In this document: positions 47,105 to 55,790 of the stretch, one piece after another
Layout: the number at the start of each line of letters is the position of its first letter
How positions within the stretch are numbered: the stretch's first letter is position 1
DNA from: Pontibacter coccineus
GTDB taxonomy: Bacteria > Bacteroidota > Bacteroidia > Cytophagales > Hymenobacteraceae
Reading direction: 5' to 3'
Assembly (NCBI RefSeq): GCF_030546575.1
Contig: NZ_JAUOTN010000010.1
Span: forward strand, 124,001 to 188,000
DNA: 64,000 nt
Position numbers and translations under genes: made by a program
The notes under the pieces: generated by a model
Told to the model about the DNA's origin: nothing
Database searches by the model: none
What the model saw: only the letters and a program-made list of their open reading frames with translations

Positions 47105-47129
47105 CAGGTGAGCACACCTACTATAGTAT

Positions 47130-47170
47130 AGGTCAGGATTTTGCTAATATGGCGAGGTCCTGACCTTTTT
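47130..47170 (+). terminator. gdhA terminator overlapping the convergent gene
   Basis: Stem AGGTCAGGA / TCCTGACCT (19-base loop) and TTTTT. It overlaps the stop codon and last codons of the leftward 147-aa gene. Confidence 0.7.
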
Positions 47171-47576
47171 GTATAAACATAAGCCAATCCATCGCTTCCC
47201 CCTTGTCTGTAAAGTAATTGAAGTGAATGAAGTCATGCACCGGTAGCAAAGGGGAAGCAATATAGTTGTTGACCAGCGCCTTAAAATGACCTTCTGAGAA
47301 GATAACGGCTGCATAGATGTCCTGCCCGATTATCTTGGATACCTGCGGGTAATACTCGCGACTCAACCAGGCTTCCTGCTCCGCATCAAGGGGGCCAATG
47401 CATGAAGTGTCTGTGCTGTAAAAGCAGATTTTAGGATTGCTCTTCACAAATTGTAGCACCTGCCAATACAGATTCCTGAACTGCTCTATACCTGGATTCA
47501 ACTTCCAGCTAATGCACAGCACATTTGCGCTCTTTGAATAGTGAACAAATGCATAGGACGAATCACTGATAACCAT
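47133..47576 (-). CDS. SpoIIAA-like small protein, paralog B (147 aa)
   Basis: Starts MVISDSSYAFVHYSKSANVLCISWKLNPG. The middle reads QFVKSNPKICFYSTDTSCIGPLDAEQEAWLSREYYPQVSKIIGQ, sharing the E-x-x-x-W-x5-Y-PQV signature with the two paralogs. The end reads GEAMDWLMFIQKGQ. Probably the same compact alpha/beta fold; cytosolic. Its 3' end is overlapped by the gdhA terminator, so convergent transcription may affect it. Function unknown. Confidence 0.6.
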   Translation of the reverse strand: MVISDSSYAFVHYSKSANVLCISWKLNPGIEQFRNLYWQVLQFVKSNPKICFYSTDTSCIGPLDAEQEAWLSREYYPQVSKIIGQDIYAAVIFSEGHFKALVNNYIASPLLPVHDFIHFNYFTDKGEAMDWLMFIQKGQDLAILAKS

Positions 47577-47928
47577 AAGGCAAACCGCTTGGTTTCTGGC
47601 ATTTATATTCGAAATATAAAATACATTTTATTTATGTGCAAATACTCACCTGCGAAAGTTTCTAAAACTGATCCAATTTAAACTTTCATTCATAAGACCA
47701 AAACAGCGATAACTTCTAATAGCCATATGAACATAGGCATACTTCTATCTATATTACAGACCCATTGTCTTTGGTCGTTTGGTCTAGTCTCACGGGAGAA
47801 TAATACTACCAATCGCTCTGAAGCGAGCAAATTAGGCTGCCGCACTAAGGTTAAATCCAGACAGAAGCCTAATTAAAAAGGCGACGCTTTTGCAAGCGTC
47901 GCCTTTTTGTTACCTCATGGTATTCAGA
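47577..47928. other. intergenic region with a possible structured RNA
   Basis: 352 bases without a gene. Near the right end, AATTAGGCT (47829) pairs with AGCCTAATT (47866), and CGCT/AGCG near 47815 forms a small hairpin. They are followed by the 47876-47909 terminator. This could be a small RNA or just folding of the terminator region. No clear promoter. Confidence 0.35.
47876..47909. terminator. bidirectional terminator
   Basis: Stem AAAAAGGCGACGCTT / AAGCGTCGCCTTTTT around a 4-base loop. It ends the leftward M61 gene and possibly a rightward RNA. Confidence 0.85.
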
Positions 47929-49731
47929 TTAACCCTGCTTTAGCCACTTGTTGTAGATTTTCTCTTGCACAGCAGTTGGATTCTCCACCCGCTTAAACTG
48001 GTAGCGAACGCTCTTGTCTGCCACAATCGGAATTTGCAGCTCCAGTAGCTTGCCGTCACGCACAATGGTTACCGGTACGCTGCCACCAATGGCATGGCCG
48101 CTGATCAAGGGAGTAATGTCACTTTCCACTCTGTATCCGTCAATCGCAATGAGCTCGTCGTTTACGTTCAGTCCTCCCTCATACGTACTGCTGCCACGGG
48201 CCACGGTTTTGACGATTGTGCGGCCATTCTCCAGGGCAGTACCGGCGCCCCAGTTGAGGTTGAGCACGCCTTCGTTTTGATTGACAAGACGCAGACCAGC
48301 TGCCTCGAAGTATTGATTGTAATCAGGTGTTTTGGTGCCGTGCACATAGTTCTGGAAGAAATCATCCAGCTTGCGGCCGGCGAAACGCTCCAGCGCCTCT
48401 TTAAACTCCTGCTCCGTAAAGCCACGGTTGAGCTTCGTGTAATAACGGTCATACATGTAGCGCATCACGTCGTCCAGGCTCTTCTCCCCTTTCGTACTCT
48501 TCATGATCTCCATATTGAGCAGCTGGCCGAGAACGCCACCTTTGGTATAGTAGGACACCTCCGCGTTATTTGAGTTCTCGTTGCGTCGGTAGTACTTGAT
48601 CCAGGCATCGAAGCTGGACTCTGCTATGGTCTGCACCTGGTTGCCCGGTGTGTTTTCCACTGAGTTGATGCTGCCCGCCACTAAGTCCAGGTAGCGCTGT
48701 GTGCTCATAATGCCAGCTCGCTGGGTGAACAGGTCATCGTAATAACTGGTAATGCCTTCTGACACCCATAGCAAACGGGTATAATTCTCTTTGTCATAGT
48801 CGAAGGGGCCGAGCGGTGCCGGACGCAGACGCTTTACGTTCCAGAGGTGGAAATACTCGTGGGCCACCAGCGCCATAAAACCGGTATAGCCTTGCTCCGT
48901 GCCATAGTTCCAGCGGCTCGTCTGCAAAGTGGTTGAGTTCAGGTGCTCCAGTCCGCCGCCGCCTCGATGCAGGTTGTGCACGATGAACACATAGCGGTCA
49001 ACAGGCAGTTTGCCCATCATGCCGATGCACTCCTCCACTACCTTTTTCATGTCGGCCAGCAGGCGCTCCCGCTCGTAATTGCCTTCGCCGTACATGGCTA
49101 CTTCATGGGGCACTCCACCCGCTTCAAAGCGAAGCACCTCGTGGTTGCCTATCTCCAGCGGAGAGTCGGCCAGTACGTCGTAGTCAGGGAAGGTATAGGT
49201 AAAGTTGCCGGTGCTTTTCAGGCCGGTAGATACCGTTTTCCAATCTTTATAAGGCTGCACCACAAGCGTGCCCTGCTGCTTTTGAAAGCCCTCCGGATAC
49301 ATGAACATGCTGGTACCGTTCACGTAGCCATGCGAGGCGTCCAGGAAGCTGGTACGCACGCTCATCTCGAAGGCGTATACCTTGTAGCGCACCCGCACGG
49401 CATCGGCCTTGTTGCTGTATACACGCCAGGTGTTCTTGTTGATCTTCTCGTGGCGCAGTTCCTTGCCCGATTTGTCAGTGGCCTGAAAGCCCTCCTCGTT
49501 TTTGGAGAATTCACGCACCAGGTATGAGCCCGGGGCCCACACAGGCATTTTATAATCGATGTATTTTTCCCGGTCACCGCTCAACTCTACCCCTACCTCA
49601 AAGTAATGGGTATGCGGCTCCGGCATCGACAAGGTATAGCGGAGGTCAGCGGCAAATGCCGGGAGAAGGGTCAGGAAAAAGAAGCAACTGGATAAGAGAA
49701 GGTATAGAATAGACTGCCTGGGGTGAAACAT
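47929..49731 (-). CDS. M61 family metallopeptidase with PDZ domain (600 aa)
   Basis: A secreted glycyl-type aminopeptidase relative. Signal peptide MFHPRQSILYLLLSSCFFFLTLLPAFA. An N-terminal beta domain includes VWAPGSYLVREFSKNEEGFQA. The zinc site HEYFH near residue 289 sits in VAHEYFHLWNVKRLRPAPLGPFDYDKENYTRLLWVSEGITSYYDDL, with the third ligand Glu in SEGITSYY. A C-terminal PDZ domain (about 480-560) reads VKTVARGSSTYEGGLNVNDELIAIDGYRV. Acts in the periplasm or surface. Length and order are standard for M61 proteins. Confidence 0.95.
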   Translation of the reverse strand: MFHPRQSILYLLLSSCFFFLTLLPAFAADLRYTLSMPEPHTHYFEVGVELSGDREKYIDYKMPVWAPGSYLVREFSKNEEGFQATDKSGKELRHEKINKNTWRVYSNKADAVRVRYKVYAFEMSVRTSFLDASHGYVNGTSMFMYPEGFQKQQGTLVVQPYKDWKTVSTGLKSTGNFTYTFPDYDVLADSPLEIGNHEVLRFEAGGVPHEVAMYGEGNYERERLLADMKKVVEECIGMMGKLPVDRYVFIVHNLHRGGGGLEHLNSTTLQTSRWNYGTEQGYTGFMALVAHEYFHLWNVKRLRPAPLGPFDYDKENYTRLLWVSEGITSYYDDLFTQRAGIMSTQRYLDLVAGSINSVENTPGNQVQTIAESSFDAWIKYYRRNENSNNAEVSYYTKGGVLGQLLNMEIMKSTKGEKSLDDVMRYMYDRYYTKLNRGFTEQEFKEALERFAGRKLDDFFQNYVHGTKTPDYNQYFEAAGLRLVNQNEGVLNLNWGAGTALENGRTIVKTVARGSSTYEGGLNVNDELIAIDGYRVESDITPLISGHAIGGSVPVTIVRDGKLLELQIPIVADKSVRYQFKRVENPTAVQEKIYNKWLKQG

Positions 49732-49832
49732 GCGGATTAGTTGGATTAATGATTAAAAGCTTGGCGGCATTTTACGACAAAAAGCCTGCTTTTCAAAATC
49801 CGCATGGTTCAGGTATAGCCTGGCAGTATGGC

Positions 49833-50246
49833 TTAGGCACACTCCGACTGGCGATGGTCGAGCCATTCGATGGCACCCTGCACGTCGCAAAAAGTATTCA
49901 TGATGATGAAGGAATTATAGCTTTTGAGCCCCAGCAAGCCCGATTCTCTGATCATGTCGCCGTAACAGCGCTCGTCTACCACCAGGGCCACATGGTTTCC
50001 CGTACCCAGGTGCATCATGATCTGCGGAAAAATCTGTACCTGCAGCCAGGTTTCCTCTTCTTCGCTGAGCTTACCAATGCTGCGAAGGTCAAATAACCAC
50101 AACTTGATCCGGTGATCTCTGGCAAATTGCAGTGCCTTAAGCAACCCTCCCCTAAAATCCTGTGCCTGCATGTTGCGGTCGAACCTCAACTCCAACCGGT
50201 CTGCTACAAAGCTTACTTCACAGGTACCCGCCTTAAACAATTCCAT
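49833..50246 (-). CDS. SpoIIAA-like small protein, paralog C (137 aa)
   Basis: ATG 50244-50246 (MELFKAGTCEVSFVADRLELRFDRN) fits the paralogs; an upstream Met would add an atypical AT-rich stretch. LWLFDLRSIGKLSEEEETWLQVQIFPQIMMHLGTG carries the shared E-x-x-x-W-x5-F-PQI motif, and the end is AIEWLDHRQSECA. Likely the same fold as paralogs A and B. Its product has no signal peptide. Separate gene next to the M61 gene, no known function. Confidence 0.6.
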   Translation of the reverse strand: MELFKAGTCEVSFVADRLELRFDRNMQAQDFRGGLLKALQFARDHRIKLWLFDLRSIGKLSEEEETWLQVQIFPQIMMHLGTGNHVALVVDERCYGDMIRESGLLGLKSYNSFIIMNTFCDVQGAIEWLDHRQSECA

Positions 50247-50513
50247 CCTTTCAAGCGTTAGATCTGTTGCAATATTATATATTTTGTGATAATTTTTAAT
50301 ATAATTATACCAAAATAATTTCATATAGAGGTAGTATTTAGACAAACGGCCCAAATCAGCTGATTAACGGCCACAAATTGCCTGTTAAATTTTTCCGGAC
50401 TAGCTGACTATTATCAAGTTATGCAGCGTTTGCACGGCTGTTGTTATTAAGTATCCGGGAATTCTGGCACGATATTTCCATAGTAGTTGTTATTAAACCT
50501 AAGCCCTACCACT

Positions 50514-51128
50514 ATGAAAAAGATATTTGCCTTAATGCTTGCCCCGGTCGTGTTGCTGTTGATGCTCATGTCAGCGGATGGCGAGCAGGCGGCTTCCCCT
50601 TCCGAAGATACAAACCAGGTACATTTTGCGAGCCTGAAAACAGATAATCCGGCATCTGAAAGTAAGTCTGCCAGACTTGACAAGCGCGGCGCAGTAGCTA
50701 AAGACGATGCTAAAAAAGGTTGGATAAACGCCAGTGGCACAACCTCAACAGACTCAATGATCGCCTATGCCCTGACACTGATGGGAACCCCTTATAAGTA
50801 TGGCGGCACAAGCGATAGCGGTTTTGACTGCTCTGGTTTTACATCGCATGTGTTTCAGGAATTTGGTGTGCCTGTTTCACGCTCCTCCACCACACAGTCA
50901 GAGGATGGTATACCGGTAACGAGAGATGAGGCCCGGCCAGGAGACTTGGTTATATTTACGGGTACCAACCCACAGGTAAGGGAGCCAGGTCATGTCGGCA
51001 TCGTTATTTCTGAGCCAGGGGACACCATCAGTTTTGTGCACTCCTCTTCCAATGGCGGCGTTAAGATCAGCCAGGTGGAAGGCACAGGCTATGAGGTTCG
51101 CTTTCTGGATATTAGACGTGTCCTGTAA
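50514..51128 (+). CDS. C40 family (NlpC/P60) peptidase (204 aa)
   Basis: Start ATG 50514 (MKKIFALMLAPVVLLLMLMS) gives a signal peptide; the upstream Met does not. The linker (residues about 25-75) is polar. The catalytic domain has Cys106 in DSGFDCSGFTSHVFQEFG, His160 in REPGHVGIV and His176 in TISFVHSSS, the C-H-H triad that hydrolyses peptidoglycan stem peptides. GTPYKYGGTS and RPGDLVIF frame the pocket. Probably a cell-wall hydrolase. Followed by a membrane protein gene. Confidence 0.93.
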   Translation: MKKIFALMLAPVVLLLMLMSADGEQAASPSEDTNQVHFASLKTDNPASESKSARLDKRGAVAKDDAKKGWINASGTTSTDSMIAYALTLMGTPYKYGGTSDSGFDCSGFTSHVFQEFGVPVSRSSTTQSEDGIPVTRDEARPGDLVIFTGTNPQVREPGHVGIVISEPGDTISFVHSSSNGGVKISQVEGTGYEVRFLDIRRVL

Positions 51129-51222
51129 GGTATAGGCCAAACATAAAGTCCCGGTACTTACGTAAGATACACTATATAGCCCGACTGGCATCTGCTGGTC
51201 GGGCAATTTTCCGCTAAAAGAA

Positions 51223-51603
51223 ATGAATATGGTGCACCCTTACATAACCAACTCCATTAATGCCCTGGTATTGATCATCGCCGGTGTTGCAGCCTATTTT
51301 TTATCTCCCTCGCAGCCGCTCATGGCCTTGCTGGCTCCTATGTTAGGGATATTACTGCTTGCCACCACCTATCACCTAAAGCGCCATAATCGGTTTGTAT
51401 TTCACACGGTTACAGCCCTGACCTTGTTGGCCGGCTTTCTGCTGATAGTGCAGATTGATCCAGAAAACTTTGTGTGGGATGCCAGGCACGTTCTCATCTT
51501 GCTGATGGGTATAAGCTGCTTTTTAGCCGTATTCTCCTATGTTGCTTCTTTCTTAAGGGAACGTCGTCTGCGCAACAATACCATCTACAAAGACGATCTG
51601 TAG
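51223..51603 (+). CDS. small polytopic membrane protein of unknown function (126 aa)
   Basis: ATG 51223 (MNMVHPYITNSINALVLIIAG). Four hydrophobic segments of about 18-22 residues: NALVLIIAGVAAYF, LMALLAPMLGILLLATTY, FHTVTALTLLAGFLLIVQ and HVLILLMGISCFLAVFSYVASF. Short cytoplasmic ends. No family motif. It follows the C40 gene by 94 bases on the same strand. Confidence 0.6.
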   Translation: MNMVHPYITNSINALVLIIAGVAAYFLSPSQPLMALLAPMLGILLLATTYHLKRHNRFVFHTVTALTLLAGFLLIVQIDPENFVWDARHVLILLMGISCFLAVFSYVASFLRERRLRNNTIYKDDL

Positions 51604-51652
51604 GCCGTGTGGGCTTCTGGCAAACAGACTACGGAGGCGGGCAAAAAGAAAA

Positions 51653-51690
51653 AGCGCTTGGTGTAGCCCGTCAAGTTACACCAAGCGCCT
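51653..51690. terminator. terminator, strongest on the minus strand
   Basis: Stem AGCGCTTGGTGTA / TACACCAAGCGC(CT). On the minus strand it is followed by TTTTTCTTTTT, so it can end a leftward transcript from the 51.7-52 kb region. Confidence 0.75.
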
Positions 51691-51796
51691 TAAGAATCCT
51701 TCAAATCTTAACAAGCGGCGCCCTGTTTTGCAGCAGCACCATCACTCAAGACCAAAGGTAATATTTACTGCGTAAGCAGTAGATACTCACTGCTTA

Positions 51797-51865
51797 CTAA
51801 GCCAGCTCACCGTTAAGGTGAACACTATTACCAAGGCTTACTAAGACGACTGATGGATTAGACAT
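51797..51865 (-). CDS. candidate 22-aa peptide gene with strong Shine-Dalgarno
   Basis: On the minus strand ATG 51863-51865 follows AAAGGAGGTGCT, a near-perfect ribosome-binding match, rare in this phylum. The 22-residue product begins MSNPSVVLVSLGN and ends HLNGELA, with no close family known to me. Upstream on the minus strand CTTG, 20 bases, TAACTTTA resembles a promoter, and a terminator at 51653-51690 lies downstream. The surrounding 51604-52272 region has no other gene. It could instead be part of a structured RNA. Confidence 0.35.
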   Translation of the reverse strand: MSNPSVVLVSLGNSVHLNGELA

Positions 51866-52210
51866 AGCACCTCCTTTCTCTTTAGTCCGACATAAACCAT
51901 GTGCCGCTACTTGTAGTAGGCATAACACAAGGCCGCAGCACTCGCCGCTTTCACTGATTGTATAAAGTTAAAATAACGCCGATAAGTTCACAAGGTTCCG
52001 CACTTATTTTGTCATCTTTTCTTTTCGAAGCATACCTGGCAACACCTAAGCGCCATACGCTGTGAGTAAGTCGCTCAAAATAAAGCTAGTGCAGAATCAG
52101 CAAAGGCTACGATCAGGTATGGAAAATCTTAACACCTCCTGTCATTCCTGCTGATCAATAATGTATTGATGCACTGTCCTGGATTAAAAACCGACCCGGG
52201 CCGTATTTTA

Positions 52211-52241
52211 GTTGAAAAATGAATTATTTTAGCTATATTTC
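52211..52241 (+). promoter_or_regulatory. candidate promoter of the DUF2147 gene
   Basis: GTTG at 52211, a 19-base spacer, TATATTTC at 52234. One mismatch in each box to TTTG and TAnnTTTG. It lies about 32 bases before the ATG. Confidence 0.4.
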
Positions 52242-52272
52242 GTTACTAATCTTATCAAACAAAAACTAAATC

Positions 52273-52704
52273 ATGAAAAAGCACCTGCTAACCCTTGTCG
52301 CCCTTATGCTGTTTTCTACTGTAGCGTGGGCACAGAAACTTTCTCCTGTTGGCATCTGGACCAATGAAGAGGGAAAAGCTCGTTTCGAGATTTACCAGTC
52401 AGGCAATAAACTGCATGGTAAGATCATACAATTGAAAGAGCCACTCAGAAATGGGAAACCAAAGCTGGACGAAAACAACCCGGACAAGAAGCTGCGCAAC
52501 AGACCCCTGCAGGGCATGGTATTCATGAAGGACTTTAAGTACGACGACGGCAACAAATGGGACGACGGCACCATCTACGACCCGGAAAGCGGCAAAACTT
52601 ACTCATGCTACATGAAAATGACGGGCAAAGACAAGATGGAAGTAAAAGGATACATCGGTATTTCCCTCATCGGCAGAACGCAGAACTGGACGCGTGTAGA
52701 ATAA
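52273..52704 (+). CDS. DUF2147 domain secreted protein (143 aa)
   Basis: Signal peptide MKKHLLTLVALMLFSTVAWAQ. The mature domain is a lipocalin-like beta barrel typical of DUF2147: SPVGIWTNEEGKARFEIYQSGNKLHGKII, GMVFMKDFKYDDGNKWDDGTIYDPESGKTYSCYMKM and VKGYIGISLIGRTQNWTRV. These proteins are periplasmic and of unknown ligand. Bounded by a promoter-like site and a terminator, so monocistronic. Confidence 0.9.
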   Translation: MKKHLLTLVALMLFSTVAWAQKLSPVGIWTNEEGKARFEIYQSGNKLHGKIIQLKEPLRNGKPKLDENNPDKKLRNRPLQGMVFMKDFKYDDGNKWDDGTIYDPESGKTYSCYMKMTGKDKMEVKGYIGISLIGRTQNWTRVE

Positions 52705-52723
52705 GCGCTACACCCTGGTATAT

Positions 52724-52765
52724 AAAACAGAAAAGGTTGGCCCTAAAGCCAACCTTTTCTGTTTT
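52724..52765. terminator. strong terminator
   Basis: 18-bp stem AAAACAGAAAAGGTTGGC / GCCAACCTTTTCTGTTTT around CCTAAA. It serves both converging genes. Confidence 0.88.
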
Positions 52766-52829
52766 CAACCCTTTACTGCTTTATTAAACTGTTTTTTGCG
52801 CAAAAGGTTTACTATACTGCTGGTTAGTA

Positions 52830-53297
52830 TTAAAATACCTGCAGCACTTTGTAGGTTTTATCACGAAAATCAAAGCTTTCACCACTCGTTTTACCTTCCA
52901 TCGCCTTGTAAAGCGGCGACAGACCTGAGATGGCGAAGAATGATTCCCCGTCGATTTTGATCTCGCCCAGGCTCACTCCGATGAAATAGTTCTGGAGCTC
53001 GGTCATCACCACCGCTCCAAACGACACTTCCTTGTTCTCCTTGGTAGAATTCACCCGTTTCAGTACCCCCATGGTGGTGATCAGTTCGTCCAGCTGCCGC
53101 GCATACATGTCGCGCTGTATCTGGCAGGCCTCCCTGAAGGATTCGAATTTGTCCTCAATGGCGCCGTGGTGCTCGTTGGCACTCTCCTGCGCCTCGTCCA
53201 TGGCCTCTTTTGCTGCCTGAATTTGCATGTTCAAGAGTTTGGTCGACTCCTGCAGCAGTTTTTTCTTCAGTTCAAGTTCTTGTGTTAGCGTCATCAT
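52830..53297 (-). CDS. GreA/B-like transcription factor (155 aa)
   Basis: Residues about 5-80 form a long antiparallel coiled coil (ELELKKKLLQESTKLLNMQIQAAKEAMDEAQ, FREACQIQRDMYARQLDELITTMG). The C-terminal domain reads VSFGAVVMTELQNYFIGVSLGEIKIDGESFFAISGLSPLYKAMEGKTSGESFDFRDKTYKVL, a Gre-type FKBP-like fold. This Bacteroidota family is often mislabelled as 3-oxoacyl-ACP synthase, but no such active site exists here. Probably binds RNA polymerase. Second Gre-like gene in the window. Confidence 0.75.
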   Translation of the reverse strand: MMTLTQELELKKKLLQESTKLLNMQIQAAKEAMDEAQESANEHHGAIEDKFESFREACQIQRDMYARQLDELITTMGVLKRVNSTKENKEVSFGAVVMTELQNYFIGVSLGEIKIDGESFFAISGLSPLYKAMEGKTSGESFDFRDKTYKVLQVF

Positions 53298-53595
53298 GGT
53301 ATATACATTATCCGGTAAACGATCGATTTTGAAGGGTATTAAATAGCTCTCTGTCTGCTTAACTTCTTTGAGCTTGGAATGTTTTAGTCACGTATAAACA
53401 GCAATATTTTGACTCAGGATTGAAATATTTAGCCGATTCCCAGATGCCATATAACGGGAAACCTACCTGAATGTTGGATGCAAATCATATAAAATTTTGG
53501 GCTATATAGCGAAGTATCAAGATTTACTGTAACTTATACCCACTATCAGTGCTGTATTACCGGAATTTGAAGCAAATCCCTAAACGCTGCCTTAC

Positions 53596-55785
53596 ATGAA
53601 ACACGCTTTACTTCTTTTGATATGCCTCCTGATGGTTTGCCTGCAGGCAAAAGCCACACATATTGTAGGTGGCGAACTGGAGATAGAGCATCGCTCAGGC
53701 TATACCTACCGCATCACGATGAACCTCTATTTTGATGACGTGAACGGCACACCCGGCGCACGGGACCCCTCAGCCAATATCCGGATCTTTGATAAGCAGA
53801 CCAACCGCTTTATGATGGACGTGCAGCTGCCGCTGCGCAGCGATACCTTCGTCAACTACACCGATATCGCCTGCACGATCGGGGAGCTGCGCACCCGCCG
53901 CATTGTGTACTCCCAGGACGTTGTCTTGTCCCCCAACCTGTTCAATAACCCGCAAGGTTACTACATGGCCTGGGAGCGCTGCTGCCGCAACCGCACCATC
54001 AACAACATCGTGATGCCAGACGCGGCCGGCCAGGTCTTCTACATGGAGTTTCCACCTGTCACCAAAAACGGAACGCCCTTTGTCAATTCCTCACCCCGCC
54101 TGTTTCCGCCGCTGAGCGACTATGCCTGCGCCAACGAACTGTTCTACTACGACTTTAGCGGTACTGACGCCGACGGCGACTCGCTGGTGTATGACATGGT
54201 GACACCACTTAATGGTTATGCCACTCCAGACCCAACCAATGCCGCCCCGATTGCAAAACCTGCCCCCTACCCTGAGGTCAAGTGGCTACCTGGTTATAAC
54301 CGCGATAATCAGATACAGGGCTCCCCGCCGATCATTATAGAAAAGCAGACGGGTCGCCTGACGGTCCGCCCGGATCGTGTAGGCCTCTTTGTGTTTGCTG
54401 TGCGCGTGCAGGAATTTCGCAAAGGCGTGAAGCTCGGGGAAGTGCGGCGCGATTTTCAGCTGCTCGTAAAGGATTGTCCGCGAAACGATAGTCCTGTCGT
54501 GCAGGCGAAAGTAAACGGCCAGACCACCAATTATAAACAAGGTGAGGTGATCCGGATCAACCCGACAGATGCCCGCTGCCTGAATGTGGAGTTCACAGAC
54601 CCGGACCCTAACTCCAGAATTACGCTTTATGCACGTCCTGTTAACTTCAGCAGTGATCTGTATACCTTTACTGGTATAACCACAGGCATCGTAAATGGCC
54701 CTGGCGGACAGAAATCGCTGACGGCGAACGTCTGCTTTGATGAATGCTTTGACACCGAGGGGAAGGTTTTCAAACTAAACCTGATCGTGAGAGACAATGG
54801 CTGCAGCCTGCCAAGGCAGGACACGCTGCAGGTGAGTTTCGTCATTGACCCGATCCCCAACGAGCCACCCTCCATTCAGCTCTCACGCCCTGACAAAGTG
54901 TATACAGTGAGGGAAGGCGATGTGATTGACTTTAACGTGCTCGGATTTGACACCGACAACGACGAGGTAACCATTTCAGCCAGAGGGCTGAATTTCGATA
55001 TCAACTCTGTTCCCATCAGCTTCCGGAGCAGCACCGGTATCGGTCGGGTGCAGTCCCCCTTCAAGTGGCCCATAGACTGCGAAACGCTCGCGCAAGACTC
55101 CTATCAAATAGAATTCACGGCCACGTCCATGGTATGCGGAAAGGAGTTGACAAAGACAGAAGTGATTGAGGTCAGGACGGACTACCCGAATCAAGTGCCG
55201 GTTTTGACAACCGACAAACAGGTACTGGTATTTGAGCTGGATCTGAACGAACCGTTTGAGGCCAACTTTACGGGCACTGACCTGGACAAGCACTTGCTGA
55301 GCATGCAGGCGCGCGGCCAGAATTTCGACCTGGCCAGCATGGGCATGGTCTTCACGTCCACCGGGGGAGCAGGCACTGCGACGGGCAAGTTTAATTGGAC
55401 GGCTAACTGCGATGCTTTTCAGGAGGGTGTGCTACGGGTTGACTTCATATTAGAGGAGGATGCCTGTGCTCCTTCCCCAATGCAGCAGCTCACAATGGAG
55501 TTTAAAGTGAAGGTGCCGGAGTACAAGAATTTCACCCCGCCCAATATTTTTACGCCCAACGCGGATGGTCTGAATGATTTCTTTGAGATACCAGGTATGC
55601 CAGCCGATGTTTGCACAAGCTCTTTCCAGCACATTCGCATTTACAACCGCTGGGGCAAAGAGGTATTTTCAAGCACAGCGCACAACTTCAAATGGGATGG
55701 AAAGGACGTAAATGACGGCGTGTATTACTACGTGATCGATTACGGGGCTGACAAGTTCAAAGGCTCCGTGACGCTGGTGCGCTAG
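53596..55785 (+). CDS. gliding-motility C-terminal domain surface protein (729 aa)
   Basis: Signal peptide MKHALLLLICLLMVCLQAKA. The N-terminal half has Ig/cadherin-like modules: THIVGGELEIEHRSGYTYRITMNLYFDD, YYDFSGTDADGDSLVYDM, and later FDTDNDEVTISARGLNFD, GTDLDKHLLSMQARGQNFDL. The end is a CHU_C/gliding-motility (T9SS type B) sorting domain: NIFTPNADGLNDFFEIPG, RIYNRWGKEVFSS, WDGKDVNDGVYYYVIDYG. It is exported by the type IX system and bound to the surface. A role in adhesion or gliding is inference. Confidence 0.93.
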   Translation: MKHALLLLICLLMVCLQAKATHIVGGELEIEHRSGYTYRITMNLYFDDVNGTPGARDPSANIRIFDKQTNRFMMDVQLPLRSDTFVNYTDIACTIGELRTRRIVYSQDVVLSPNLFNNPQGYYMAWERCCRNRTINNIVMPDAAGQVFYMEFPPVTKNGTPFVNSSPRLFPPLSDYACANELFYYDFSGTDADGDSLVYDMVTPLNGYATPDPTNAAPIAKPAPYPEVKWLPGYNRDNQIQGSPPIIIEKQTGRLTVRPDRVGLFVFAVRVQEFRKGVKLGEVRRDFQLLVKDCPRNDSPVVQAKVNGQTTNYKQGEVIRINPTDARCLNVEFTDPDPNSRITLYARPVNFSSDLYTFTGITTGIVNGPGGQKSLTANVCFDECFDTEGKVFKLNLIVRDNGCSLPRQDTLQVSFVIDPIPNEPPSIQLSRPDKVYTVREGDVIDFNVLGFDTDNDEVTISARGLNFDINSVPISFRSSTGIGRVQSPFKWPIDCETLAQDSYQIEFTATSMVCGKELTKTEVIEVRTDYPNQVPVLTTDKQVLVFELDLNEPFEANFTGTDLDKHLLSMQARGQNFDLASMGMVFTSTGGAGTATGKFNWTANCDAFQEGVLRVDFILEEDACAPSPMQQLTMEFKVKVPEYKNFTPPNIFTPNADGLNDFFEIPGMPADVCTSSFQHIRIYNRWGKEVFSSTAHNFKWDGKDVNDGVYYYVIDYGADKFKGSVTLVR

Positions 55786-55790
55786 TGCGC

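Noticed and set aside
47690..47910. 6S RNA or a named riboswitch
   Set aside because: The folds do not show the long open bubble of 6S or any riboswitch core I know; it is kept only as a low-confidence structured RNA.
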